From Epiperipatus broadwayi (Eukaryota > Onychophora > Udeonychophora > Euonychophora > Peripatidae), in NCBI GenBank assembly GCA_028023455.1, contig JAQFVV010013279.1, forward strand, positions 108,992 to 172,991: 64,000 nt of DNA, written 5' to 3'. The notes beneath the pieces are model-generated. The model did no database searches and was not told where the DNA came from. It was given only the letters and a program-made list of their open reading frames with translations. The position numbers and the translations under genes are program-made. Every line of letters starts with the position of its first letter. Positions within the stretch are counted from its first letter, which is position 1. Positions 23,077 through 35,689 of this stretch are shown piece after piece.

Positions 23077-26000
23077 TGTGCCCTAATCTATAGGTCATAA
23101 TAAGGTAGAATGGTCAATTACTAAAAAATTTTAAATTTTAAAATACGTTTGTGTAATATATTGATAATTGTATGATTGATTAGATTTTATAGTACAATTT
23201 AAGGCTGAAAATACCTGGTATATAAAAGTGTAATGGATTATTTTAAAGAAAACAGTTAAATAAAGCTTAATTATATTCTTGCTTATGGTTGTAAAAGCTG
23301 GCCATATAAAATAACACAGCTATAAATAGTTAAAAATATATTAATAATTTGAGTATGATATTTTAAAACTAATAAATTAAATAAATGCTATATGTAGTGT
23401 TATAATTATATTTAATAGTCAAAATTAATAGAGTATATTTTAAAATAAACTTTAGGATGGTGAGAATTATATTTAGTTCTACAATTTTAAATTATTTTCC
23501 AAATTTTTTATAAAATATATCAGTTTTGGTAATTTAGACCGAGACGTAAATTAAAAAATCATCTGATAAAGTTAGTAATCATGTGACTGTATATTATATA
23601 CCTTCACACACACGCTTGTTAGAATATAATAATAAAGTTTGTGAATTATAAAACTAAGTATAATTGCTATCGATCGTTAAAGTAAAAGTTGAAATATTAA
23701 ATGTTATTTTAATAATTGTTTTAAAGTTTAAATGATTTTGATAAAATTATAATTGAGTTAAAAAATACTATTCTAAATAATATTTAAGACATGACGTCAT
23801 AAATTCTTTATTTTAAAAAGGTTTAATCTATTATAAAACTAAAATGTGTAAATTTGTTCACGCTAAAAAAGTCATTAACCAATCAACGGAGGTAATTTAG
23901 CAGACAAAATATAAGAATTAGACGGAGCGGGAGAAAGTAATGTGTAAGTGAAGGAGGGAGTAACATATTTTTTTGGCTGTATAAGATCGTAAGCTAGAAA
24001 AGTAATATAATTTTAAAATTTTGTATTTGTTTTAAAAGTTTTTTTAAAATATAATATTTTGAACTACCTTTACATGGAGGGCTAATTTTAAAAGTTTTCT
24101 TACCAGTAATTTTATTCAAGTTTAGCCAAAACCTTGCAGTAAAATGGAAATACTACAGAAAACAGTATATAGAAGTTATGATAAAGGAAAAATATTTGTA
24201 AAGTGCTTTGATACAGCTTTATTTATGCTCAACTAGAAACTTATAATTATAACTCAGAGGAATATAATTTGGACGTTATATGGAAAACTTAAAAGAGAAG
24301 TTACTTGCCGTCAGGAAAAATTATGACGCACAAATTTATAAGGCTACTCTGAAGTTTTTTTATTCTTCTCTATGGAAAAAATTAAGATGTGTATATCATA
24401 AAGAAAAAAAAATTATGTAAAAATTATAATGAAGAAAGAATGTTTATCTTTTTAAAGGAAACATTACAAAGTATATAGTACCAGAATTTTAAAAGAAGAA
24501 AAAAAAAGTTACAGAATAATAATATGAAAGAGCTATTGTGTTTTTAGAAAAAAAAAGAATAGAAAAACTTCCTTTAAGAAGAATTAAAAAATATTATAAA
24601 GTGTTCATTGGAGAAATGCTTGATTTAGAAAATATAAATCTAAATTACTTAATGAAAATGGATCCATGGAAACAGAAAATTTTTATTGAATATTTAAATC
24701 AAAGTACCTAGAAGATGCATCATAAAAGTCGTGCGGGAAAATCTTAGCAGAAAATATTAGAAGAGAATATGTAGACGTTTTTCTTTACGGGATTAATTGA
24801 TATCATAATTAATAATTGTATTAAATATTATAAGAAAAACCAAGGATGGTCATTTATGAATATTTATTAAATGAAGTAATATTTGTTTTGCCTTAAAATT
24901 AAACCAGCAGGGAGAAGAACATTAAGTGACTAAAGAAGAAATAATAAACATTTTTTTTTAGCTTTAATATGAACGGTTTTCAAGGAAATTTGATGAAGAA
25001 GTACAGTAAATATAGTTTGGAATATTTTTTACTAATTTATTTTAAAATATAAAATGTTATGTGAGATTAGGGAAAACATATAAACAGAAATTTAGTAATA
25101 TTAAAATTTAAATATAATAACTTGATAAAATTATAGAAATATTGTTTAAAAATAAAGTGTATGGATGTGAATCTTTTATCTACAAGGATCAAATGGATGG
25201 TGAAGCCTACGGAATGCGATCGAGAAGATAAAGGTCGTTTTGGTAATTTTGATAGTTATTTATAATGTATAATGTATTTTTTTTAGATCATCTATTGACC
25301 TAAGAATGAAGTGTGAAAGTTTAAATTATATGTACACATTTTATACAACATTTTTAACATATAATGAGATAGAGTAATTCGGAATATGCATGCAATAATT
25401 TATTTAAAGTATATTAATAATATAATTTAACAGAACAATTGTGTGATTCTTTTGAACTTTCATGTGATAAAGTATTCAGATATTCAAATAGTTTGTATAT
25501 GATTAAATATACGGAGGAAAGTAGTAAAAAGATTTTCTTATAGAACAGTGGAATAGTTTTTGAAATAAATGAATTTTATTATTGTTAGTAATGCAGATAT
25601 GTATTTGTCGATGTACAGTATAGAAAAAATCTTGAGAAATAAGATCGGATAGTGACTTGGAAGTACTAGTGGAGAGGAAACCAAGATGATGTTTTTTTTT
25701 AAGAAATAGGAAAAATAAAGGATTTGGATCATATTTAGTTTTGTGTGATTTCAGTATAGTTAACTAAGCCCTATGACTGAACACATATAGTTTGGACAGT
25801 GTTTTGCATATCTTTAAACTTTTTGATGTTATAATAAAGCTGAAGAAATAGCTTTAACATCGCTCCTATAATAGAGGTTGGTAGACAGGTAAAGGTCACT
25901 CCTCTATAGTGTCTTTTAATTCACTGTGCCATGATTGTCAAGGTATATGACGAGTAATATTCTAGTTGTATTTTGATCCTATGCATCTATCTTTGCTATC

Positions 26001-27725
26001 CTTATTTTGTGAATCTGCATCGGTCAGAAAGATATTTTCAAAGAAATAATGAATAAAATAGAACTGAAGATATGTTATCGTTTATGTAAGAATAGTTTAT
26101 TTGCTTGAATGTATAGAATTGTGTAACTTTAAAATTGAAAGTCTAAAATATCATAAAGAAAGAAAGAATCATATAATACATTGTAAAATTAATTTGGAAA
26201 TGAATATAAGATTTTTGAAAGAGAAATCTAAACAAAGTTGTTTTTTTTTAAAAGTGATAATAAAATTTGAATGTTTTAAATAATATTTAGAAAATAAGTA
26301 TTGCATATTTATTAAGAAAATAGTCCAATAATGTACAATAAACATATACTTGTGCATGGTATATTAATAGTTATAATTATATCATCTGAAGTAAGGCTTG
26401 AATGAGAATATTAGGATTAATAAACAACGGATAATGAACAATAAAAACCTAATACCGAATGTAGAACAATGTTTTGACTTTGTAAGATTCCATACAACCA
26501 ATATAAAACTAAAATTTTATTGTTTTGTAGAATTTCACTACGAATGTAAATTTTGTAAAAAAAAAATATAATTTTAATAATATTAGGGATGAAAAGTGTT
26601 TGTGATAATCATCTAAGAAATGCATTTTGTAATAAGCTAACCATAATAATAAATCAAGTAAAAATACTGTATTTTCTTAAGTGTTAAAAAGATAAGATTT
26701 AACTAGAAAAAATAAATAATATTTTGATTTCATTTTATAAACCAATAAACTAAGTTGAGATATGAGAGTAAGGGATATCCAATGTATATAGTGTAAAAAT
26801 ATTGTTAATTTATTTATGTTGTTAATAAACTTTGTTTTAAATTCGTTTTAAAGTTTTTGTATCCGAGTTGCTATTTCTCCACATGGATGCATGAAATTAC
26901 GATACATTTATAATTGAAACAGACATATAGATTTTGCACAAAAAGGTAAACATAAAAGTGTTATAATAATTTTGAGAATTTATTGGTATGTTAAAATTAA
27001 AAGATCATAATTTTATATTATTTATTGGTCATAAGTCGGTTGCCACAATATTACATTAAATTATATGCTAATGTTGCCACACGTATTCTGTTGTCAGAGT
27101 ATTAAAATACTACCACGTACATATTTATTTATTTTATTTAGGAAGAAATAAGATTATATTATATTATTATTGTTATTATTATTTTATTATTATTAGTTGC
27201 TGTGTAGTAGATTATGACATAAAATTCCCTTTTCATATTTTACTACCGTAATTTTAAATTAGTTAGAATACAATTTCTGAACCTGAGATTTTATTTTATT
27301 TTACTTCATTTTATTTAATTGAGCTAGATTCTTGTTATAAAGAAGATTAAGATATGATTATTATTTTAATCGTAGTGCATAGAGCTTAGAAAGTCGTAAG
27401 AATACTATGAGTTAGTTATTTGGTATAGTAAAAAAAAAAAAAGAGGGGATAGTGTTCTTATGCCATTGAGGTAGTATCGTGTGGATAATGTCTCAATGTA
27501 GTCTATCTCGTTCCCCGTATTGTCACTCCATGTCTCATGAAAATAGTAAATATTTGTTAATTCAATTTTAAAATTGAACCGTATTTGTATTTTAAAATTA
27601 GAGCTAGTAATCATTTTAATTAATGCTGAATATTTCATTTATTTATTTGTTAACTGAGCTAGAACCCGTAATATTAGTAATAAACAGTATATTTTGGGGT
27701 GAGGATGCGCGGGGGGAGGTTAGAA
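23061..27725 (+). repeat. Large direct repeat, copy 1
   Basis: It begins after a (GT)n(TA)n run with ATATATTGTGCCCT and ends with GAGGTTAGAATATATATATA. Its landmarks recur in the same order in copy 2: GTTGTAAAAGCTGGCCATAT, ACACACACGCTTGTT, AGCTGAAGAAATAGCTTTAA, GGATAGTGTTCTTATGCCATTG and GAGCTAGAACCCGT. No protein family is recognised. A start codon near 24144 opens about 29 codons whose alignment with copy 2 keeps frame and several residues (M-acidic-I..., KIF, DT-L), but the frame does not continue. The unit could be an unknown dead element or a plain segmental duplication. Confidence 0.75.
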
Positions 27726-29742
27726 TATATATATATTGTGCCCTTTTCTATAGGCCAGTAATAGTTCATAACAGTCAATTACTAAAAATTTTAAATTTAG
27801 AATATGTTCTTTTAATATATTAATTATATTAAGTCAATTATATCTTTAAAGTACAATTTGAAGCTAAAGAGAATGCGTAGTATATAAAATCATTTAAAAA
27901 TAGTTATGTAAAGCTTAAAATATTGTTGCATATGGTTGTAAAAGCTGGCCATATTAAATAACACAGCTATAAAAGTTAAAATTATATTTAATAAATTCGA
28001 TTTTAATGGTTTAAAACGTATAATTTAATAAATGCTATATTTAGATTTGTAATCATATTTAAATAGTCAAAATTAATGTAGTATATTTTTAAAATAAACT
28101 TTGTGATGATGAAAATTATATCTAATTCTATATTTTCTAAATTGTTCTTCCAAATTTTTTATAATTATTTTATATAATATAATAAGTGTATCAATTTTAT
28201 AAATCTAGGCAGAGAAATAGATTAGAAATCGTCTGTCAAAGTTATTAGGCATGTGACTTTTAATGTATACTCTCACACACACGCTTGTTTGAAATAATAA
28301 CAAAGTTTAAAATATTTTAAAAGTTATATTATAGAATTGGATAGAATTATTGCCTATCATAAAAGTAAATAGTATTAAACATTAAGTTAACTATCTTATG
28401 TAATGTTTTAAGTAATGTAATAAAGACGAATACAGATATATAAAAATTAAATATTTTATTTAAATAAAAATAGATAAATTGAATATTAAAAAAATGGAAT
28501 AGGTTATTAAAGTTATTTTAATAGTTATTTTAAAAGATTAAATAATTTTAATAAAATAATAATTTATTTTAAAAGTAATATTTTAAATAATATTTTAAGT
28601 TCATTACGTCATAATTTCTAATTTTGAAATTCAATTCTACTATAAACTAAAAATATGTAAATTTGTTCTCAAGCTAAAGTAAGAATTAACCAATAGGAAT
28701 AGGTATTCTTACAGACTATAAATATCATCGTAACTAAGTTATCGGAGGAGATTAAGAATGTATTGAAACCGGAGAAAGTCAATTTTTTTTTTTTTTGGGT
28801 ACTTTCTTATCATTTATTTTGCAAAAACTAATTGATAATTTTAAAGTGTTTTTGCAGAAGAAAGGTTTAGAAAAAAAAATTACATATTTAGAAACTTCAT
28901 GGAGATGATTTTCTAATTTTTTAAAGTACTTACCAGTCGTATTTTATCTAAAAGTTTAACCTAAACTTTGCAATTAAAATGGATATACCGTGGAATAAAA
29001 TGGATATAAGTTGTAATGCTGAAAAAATATTTGAAATATTTATTGATACAGTTTTATTAATATTTCACCGAAGAACTGTTTTGGTACATAAAAACCACAG
29101 CTCAGACATTATACGGAGTCTAAAAATGTATTGAAACGTATTATTTATAAGCTGATCCAAGATTTATTTTTAAATAGTAATAAGACAATTATATTTCATG
29201 GATTATTTTATATAATATGATATTCAAAGGAGTAAAATGTTATATCCTTTCTGAAGGTAACAATTTTTTTTTTTTATATTTTAAAATGATATATAAAAAA
29301 TACCAAATGAAAGTTTAAATGTATCAAGAAGGAAACAGAGATAAAAAGTGAACACATAGATGAAAAAAAATGGATCCATGGAAATACAAATAGTACTTAA
29401 AAATTCATCGAATATTTTTAAAGTTAAATTAGATGGATTGATGCATCGGATATGCAGAGAATATTGGTAGAGAAGATTAAGAAGCTTCACGGGATTAATT
29501 AATATTATTGTCCTAAAAATTAAAACCAAGGATTATTTTCTATAAATTTTACTAAATGTATTAATAATTATTTTTATTTTTAAACTTTAACACACTTGGA
29601 GAACATTTTTGGAAAATTCTAGAGAAAATAATAAGCATTTTGGATTTATCAGGAACTATCGTCAAGAAAATATGTAATTATAGTTTTGATTCTTTTTATT
29701 TTGTTAACCTAGTTTAAATCTAAATTTTTTATATAAGATTAG

Positions 29743-29931
29743 TAATAGTTTTAATAAGGCTGTAAACCTTAGCAATGAGCGTCTGAAAAAATCGTCACTA
29801 GTGACCTCTGTAGGTCTTTAAACAGAGGTCCCTAGTGACGATTTTTTCAGACGCTCATTGCTAAGGTTTACAGCCTTATTAAAACTATTACTGAAATAAT
29901 AGTGAGCATTTAATAAATTTATAATTACAAC
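29743..29931 (+). mobile_element. Family B hairpin element with one-sided tail
   Basis: Long arms (AATAAGGCTGTAAACCTTAG ... CTAAGGTTTACAGCCTTATT) surround an AGGTCTTTAAACAG centre. A tail of about 40 bp, ending TTAAT-AAATTTATAATTAC, follows on the right. A perfect 15-bp duplication TTTATATAAGATTAG lies at 29728-29742 and 29932-29946. Copy 1 of the large repeat has the matching region empty near 25070, which confirms an insertion. Confidence 0.85.
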
Positions 29932-32114
29932 TTTATATAAGATTAGGAAAAACATAAAAACATTAATTTATTAATATTAAAATTTTAGAATATAACAATC
30001 TAATAATTTAGCTAAAAATATTTTAATATAAAGTGTATGGGTGTGAATTTTTTTTTATATCTGCAATGCTCAAGTGGATAAAGAAAAGCCTACTAAACAT
30101 GATGACTAGATAAAGGTTATTGGTAATAATAATAACTATTGATAATTTATAATGTATATATTTTTTGTTTTCTTTAGATCATACATAAATTGGAAGAATG
30201 AAGTGTAAAAGTTTTTTAATTATATGTAACACATTTTTATACAACATTTTAAAAAAACATTATGAGATAGGATTGATCTGAAAATATGCATACGACGATT
30301 TTTTTATTTTATTTTATTAGTGATATAATCCAACATAACAAATAATTATGTGATTCTTTTAAAATTTTCATGTTATGGGATATTCAAATATTGTCTAAGT
30401 AGATTGTATATGATTAAACATACAGAGCAATGAAGTAAGCAACTTTTCTTATGGGATTGTAAGATTGTTTAACTATTAATCAATTTTATTTATTGTTTTT
30501 GTAAATGCAGATAGTTATTTATCGATGTAAGATGTAGAAAAATCTTGAGAAATAATGTTGAGATAGTGGCTTGGAAATACTTAGTGTACAGGAAACCAAG
30601 ATGATGTTTTAAGAAATAGGATGTATAAGGAATGGAAATAATATTTAATTTTTTATGTGGTTATCAGCATAGTTAACATAGCCCTATGACTGATACACAT
30701 TTTATTTGGACAGTGTTTATATTTCTTTAAATATTTGATGTTCTAATAAAGCTGAAGAAATAGCTTTAATATCGTCCCTGTAATAGAGGATATTAGGCAG
30801 GTAAATGCCATACCTCTTCGCACTGTACCATGATTTTGAGATATTTTAAGTGTAATACTCTAGCTTTCTTCCTTAATCCTATGCATCTGTTTTCGCTATC
30901 TTTATTTCATGTAACCGCATCGTTTAGTAAGATATTTTAAAAGAAATGATAAATAATTTAGAACTAGGGTTATGCTATCGTTTTTGGATAGGATTAGTTT
31001 ATTTGCTTATAAGAAGCAGAATATTATAACTTAAAATTGAAGATCCAAAGTATCCTAAGGAAAGAAAAGAATCATCGAATATATTTTGAATTTTATTTCG
31101 GAAATAAAATATAAATTTTTTTAAAATAAAGTATCTAAACAAAGATATTTTCTTTAAAGTGATAATAATTTTAAATGCTTTAGTATTATTTTTTTAAGAG
31201 AAAAAATAAGTATTGCATATTTTAAAATACAATAGTACAAAGTAAATTATGTAAACAATATGCATAGTATATTTTTTGTTTATTGATTAACAGACATGTA
31301 TTGATGATTACACTTATATCATACTAAAGTAAGGCTTAAAGAAGAATATATTATGATTAGTAAACATTGTGTGATAAATACTAAAATCTAGTACTTAATT
31401 TTGGATAATATTTTGTGTAACATCTTTGACTTTGCAAGATGAAATTTTTTTAATATTTTGAGAAATCCATACTCATTATAAAATTTTGTTTTCTATAGAA
31501 TGTTTTCTAAGTATGAATTTTTAAAATAAGATATTTTAATAATATTAAGGATAAAATGCTGTTGCTAATAAAGTAGATAAATATTTGTAATAAGTTAACC
31601 ATAATGAGAAACCAAATAATAACATTTTTTTTTTAATTTTGTCCTAAATCTAAATAAAGATGTAATTAAAATATAAATTTTTTTTTTTTTATATAACCTG
31701 GTAGATCAAACTGTAAAGTAAAAAAGTTAAGGATATCCACTGTAAATAATGTAAATAAATTGTTATTTATTTGTTGTTAGTAATAAACTTTGTTAAATTT
31801 TGTTATTTTTAAAAATTTTGTGTCCAAGTTATTTATTTCTCCACATAACTGCATGAAAACACGATATATGCATAATAACTGAAACAAATATATAATTTTG
31901 CACAAAAAGATAAATAGAGAATTATTTAAGAATTTAAATATTTTATTGGTATTCATTATGATTAAATAATCATAATCTTACATTATTTTATTGGTCATAA
32001 ATCAGTTATCACAATATTATATTAAATTATATGCTATCAGTTGCCACACATATTTTGTTTGTCAGATTATTAAAATGCTACCACGTATTTATTATATCAT
32101 TACATGAAGATATA

Positions 32115-32296
32115 AGATCCAAAACAAAGCAAAACTCTCCATATAGTAGTGCCATCTTGTGCTAACAAGAGCAATCAATGGATGCCAGAAGGCTTGTGCA
32201 TAAAAATCCCTATCTAGTGCCTACTCATCCAATATCCCCAGACTAGTTTCTGGCTTGTGGCCATCATCAGTGAGGAGCCTTGGATCTGAGAGCAAT
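32115..32296. mobile_element. Family A fragment with best hammerhead (subtype 2)
   Basis: One arm only: AAGCAAAACTCTCCATATAG, then a segment CATCTTGTGCTAACAAGAGC that differs from other family A copies but recurs, inverted, at 63.6 kb. The hammerhead follows, and the copy ends at GGATCTGAGAGC. It lies in copy 2 of the large repeat. The matching place in copy 1 lacks it. Confidence 0.7.
32227..32285 (-). ncRNA. Hammerhead ribozyme, type I, apparently intact
   Basis: Reading the minus strand: distal stem I ATCCAA (32285-32280), internal loop GGC, proximal stem I TCCTCA, core CTGATGA (32270-32264), stem II TGGC with loop CACAA and GCCA (four Watson-Crick pairs), GAAA (32250-32247), stem III ACTAGT with no loop, C17 at 32241, then TGGGGA and, after a TA internal loop, TTGGAT. 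All conserved core positions of the hammerhead consensus are present, and the cleavage triplet is GTC. A stem III this short is known for animal and Penelope-associated hammerheads, which are thought to work better as dimers. Cleavage itself has not been shown. Confidence 0.85.
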
Positions 32297-32935
32297 TATA
32301 GTAAAAAGAAAAGATATACAGAATTAGTTAAACAATGAAGAATATTATTACTGTTATTTATTATTATTAGTTTCAGTGTAGTAGATTATGACATAAAATC
32401 TCTTCTCATATCTTACTACCGTATTTTATTAACTTAGAATAAACTTTATGAACCTGAGATTATTTTATTTGAGCTAGATTATTACAAATAGAAGATTAAG
32501 ACTTAATTATTAGTTTAATCTTAGTGAGTAGAAGTTATTAAAGTTGTAAGAATACTATGAGTTTGTTATTTAAAATAGTAATAAGGGGGATAGTGTTCTT
32601 ATGCCATTGAGGTAGTATCCTGTAGGATATTGGCTCAATGTAATCTATCTTGTCATCTGTATTTTCACTTCAAGTCTCATGAAGATATTAAATATTTATT
32701 TAATTTGTTTTTATAAACTGAACCTTATTCGTATTGTAAATTTGATCTAGTGAAATATTTTAATTTTAATGCTGAATATTTTATTTATTAACTATTAACT
32801 GAGCTAGAACCCGTTTTATTTTATATCATATACTATCTGGAAGTGAAGATGCATGAGAGCAAGGTTAGAATATATATATATACGATCACCAGATGGAGCT
32901 TTACCAATAGTTCACTAACATATATATATATATTA

Positions 32936-33242
32936 TATCGATCACCAGATGGAGCTTTACCAATAGTTCACTAACAAGCTTAGTTTGCATAAATGCCGAG
33001 AGAGATAGAATTCAATATCTCTTTCATTGTCTCCAACCTTTAAATCATGGTTTCGAGCTAGTTGGCTCATGTCAGTAAAGGGTAGGAAGACCAGAAACCA
33101 GCCTTTACTGACATGAGACAACTAGCTCGAAACCATGGTTTAAAGGTTAGAGACAATGAAAGAGATATTGAATTCTATCTCTCTCAGCGTTTATGTAAAC
33201 TAAGCTTGCGAGCTATTGGTAAAGCTCCATCTAGTGATCATA
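32936..33242. mobile_element. Foldback element, family D, with partial duplicate at 5' end
   Basis: Arms start GATCACCAGATGGAGCTTTA and end in its complement, and extend through TGAATTCTATCTCTCTC-type sequence to a short centre near 33090. The first roughly 36 bp are repeated upstream at 32884-32922, separated by a TA tract. Each arm carries a hammerhead-like motif. Confidence 0.75.
33037..33146. ncRNA. Paired hammerhead-like motifs (left on minus, right on plus)
   Basis: Right arm (33102-33146, plus): stem I CCTTTA, CTGACAT, stem II GAG/CTC, GAAA, self-complementary stem III ACCATGGT, T17, then TAAAGG closing a perfect 6-bp stem I. Left arm (33037-33081, minus): the same order, with stem II GAGC/GCTC perfect. 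The core reads CTGACAT where the consensus is CTGANGA, so positions 8 and 9 deviate. Activity is doubtful as it stands. Confidence 0.5.
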
Positions 33243-33499
33243 AAATGCAAGCTATGAGCAAGTTACGAAATTTATAACTTATTTTGTTTGTCATATATAT
33301 ATATATATTTGTAATCATAATAAAAATAACAAATTTAATGTTAATAAACTATTATAAACAGTCTTTAAATCTGCAGAAGTACTTTCAGTTAATTTCTTAA
33401 ATCTATCTCAACTGCCGTTAAATTTAAAAAAAAAAAACAAAGGTGAAGTAAACATCATCAATTCAAATCCCACGAATCCCATATTTTAATGTTAACAGC

Positions 33500-34265
33500 T
33501 TGTCTATTTATTAAATGCATTTTAATCCTATTTATAAAAATTGCCTCCTTAATTTTTTTTTATTATGGTTTCTCTCTTCATGAAGAATTTTCACACTTCC
33601 AATATCAAATTTTAATTAATATTTACATGTTTTTTCATGATCAAAGAAAACTGAAGCAGTCATTAAATCACCATTATTCTTACTTTTTACATGCTTATAT
33701 AACAATTCATACTCCTTTAATCTCTTCTCAATACTGCAACTCGATTCACCTATATATGATAACATACAGTCACAAAAAAAAAAGATTTATGATATTACTT
33801 TTCTGCTTGACAGGTATGACATCTTTAAAATTATTGATTAATTTATTAACATTGTTTGGAACATAGAATGAAACATTAAACATGTTCTTATATATATATC
33901 CTTAAAAAAATTTCACTTGTGGATTTGAAATAAATGGAATAGATATCCATTGTTTACTATCAATCTTCATTTCCTTTAAACCATTATAACTCTTTTTACA
34001 TTGACATATAGTATTATTTATTTGTTCCATTTTATAACCAACATCAAGCAATTCCTTGGCAAATATCTCAATATTTTTTAGTTTATCACTTTGGTAATGA
34101 CATAATTTTTTCTTACAGAACAAAAAAAATAATCTAAAACTTGCCATCTTATGCATAATTGGTACTTTTGATTTACAATTTATATATCCCCTTTTTTGCA
34201 ATGGCTTGATTATTAATTCATAATTTAATATACTGTTGTCTCTTGTAATAATTACATCCAAATAT
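33500..34265 (-). pseudogene. Penelope-like element: RT end and GIY-YIG endonuclease
   Basis: The minus strand first encodes the region after the RT core. It has ITRDNS.LNYELIIKP, then a GYIN-KSKVP block, KLC, and a hydrophobic GYK-E-INNTI block. This pattern (short xxYxKPTxxxxYxxxxSxxP, then R...KLC) is typical of Penelope-like elements. About 100 codons further, in shifted frames, YIGESSCSIEKRLKEYE (around 33760-33710) gives the GIY-YIG signature with its conserved arginine, followed by H-E and L-EERN blocks. Penelope elements encode RT plus GIY-YIG and lack the LINE-type endonuclease. Stops and frameshifts make this a dead 3' fragment. Confidence 0.8.
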
Positions 34266-34278
34266 TTAATATTTTGTT

Positions 34279-34660
34279 CTATATATTAAATTATAAATTA
34301 ATAATCAAGCCGTTGCAAAAAAGGGGATATATAAATTGTAAATCAAAAGTACCAATTATGCATAAGATCTTTTTTGTTTCATAATGAAAAATATTGAGAT
34401 ATTTTCCAAAAAATTGCTTGATGTTGGTTATAAAATGGAATAAATAAACAATACTTTATGTCAATTTAAAAAGAGTTATAATGGTTTAAAGGAAATGAAG
34501 ATTGATAGTAAACAATGGATATCTATTTCATTTATTTCAAATCCACAAGTGAATTTTTTTAAGGATATACGTATAAGAACATGTTTAATGTTTTATTCTA
34601 TATTCCAAACAATGTTAATAAATTAGTCAATTGTAAAGTGTCAATTAAGGTGTATATGGT
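34279..34660 (+). pseudogene. Penelope-like element, second fragment in opposite orientation
   Basis: It repeats, inverted, the RT-end segment of the neighbouring minus-strand copy (AATAATCAAGCC.TTGCAAAAA, AAAGAGTTATAATGGTTTAA). It ends before the GIY-YIG domain. The two copies face each other across a centre of about 50 bp near 34250, so they form a long imperfect palindrome. Penelope elements often insert as partial inverted or tandem copies. Confidence 0.7.
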
Positions 34661-35689
34661 GTAAAATATTATACGACATTACAAATAACAAAACTTCTCA
34701 TTCGTACTTGTTATCTTTTTTTATATATAAAATAAACTTTATTAATAACAAAATACATACATTTACATGATGTACAACTTACAAAAACATAAACAGTAGA
34801 AGTGATGTTGAAGGACAATGAAGAATGATTCGGTTTTATATAGGTGATTTTGTAATTTATATGATTTGTATAGAACTGCAGCAAAAGCATAAACTTTCTT
34901 TGATTACTAAGTTTATAACTTAAATCTAAAATAATGTACAACCCAGAAAAATATTACTCTGCCAGAGTTTAAGAGTATATAAATACATACTATATTACAT
35001 TTTATTTCTTTTTTAAGAACATTGTAATTTTTGTTGTCAAAAACATTAGAGCAGGAAAAAAGCCACATGGTTCTAAAATTTATGAATAATTACATTGGCA
35101 TTATAGGGATGATATAATTTAATATTTTTCTTAAGCAAATGCGTAATATTAATTATAGGCTTGTGGAATACAAAGAGGTATAAGGACGAAAAGTATTAAC
35201 AGATTATAAAGATGTATGTATCATATCTTTAGGAATTGCATCTAGAAATAAGTTAATGAAAATTTTAACCATGACTGAAAAATATGAATATTTTGGAATC
35301 TGATTACTCATGGCGATTGGCAAAGTTGACTATAGATGCTTATAAGGACATATAATTTTTTTCAATCTCTAAGTCAGATATCAAGTAAAGATTCTATATT
35401 ATAATGGTTTACAGCATGATCAGTAAAAAGTGAACAACTTGCATATGGAAGTGAAGCAAGCAATAATATTGATGGAGGAATCACTTTCAGTATTGAATTA
35501 ACTAAGTTTGCAATGTATATTTTAGCTCATACTTGTTATCTTGGGTCAGCATTTTATAATGTAAAAGTAATAAACTTGAATTTTAATAAAGGATTTTTAT
35601 TTATTTATCACTTCATAGCCACTTTAATGTTGCTTACATTTTACCTTTACATTTTTGTAATTATAAGGGTCTTGAAAGCAGACTTTCAA

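Larger units (their letters stand above)
27725..32884 (+). repeat. Large direct repeat, copy 2
   Basis: It follows copy 1 head to tail and starts with the same ATATATTGTGCCC. It is about 0.5 kb longer, mainly because of a family B hairpin (29743-29931) and a family A fragment (about 32115-32296). By eye the copies differ at roughly a fifth to a quarter of positions, with many indels, so the duplication is old. The flanking TA tracts are a plausible site for the recombination that made it. Confidence 0.75.

Noticed and set aside
23061-32884. LTR retrotransposon formed by the two large direct repeats
   Set aside because: The copies are adjacent with no internal coding region between them, are far too long for LTRs, and lack TG...CA ends and a primer binding site.
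33489-33866. 125-residue plus-strand ORF as a gene
   Set aside because: The minus strand of the same region encodes the Penelope GIY-YIG remnant, so the plus-strand frame is a shadow.
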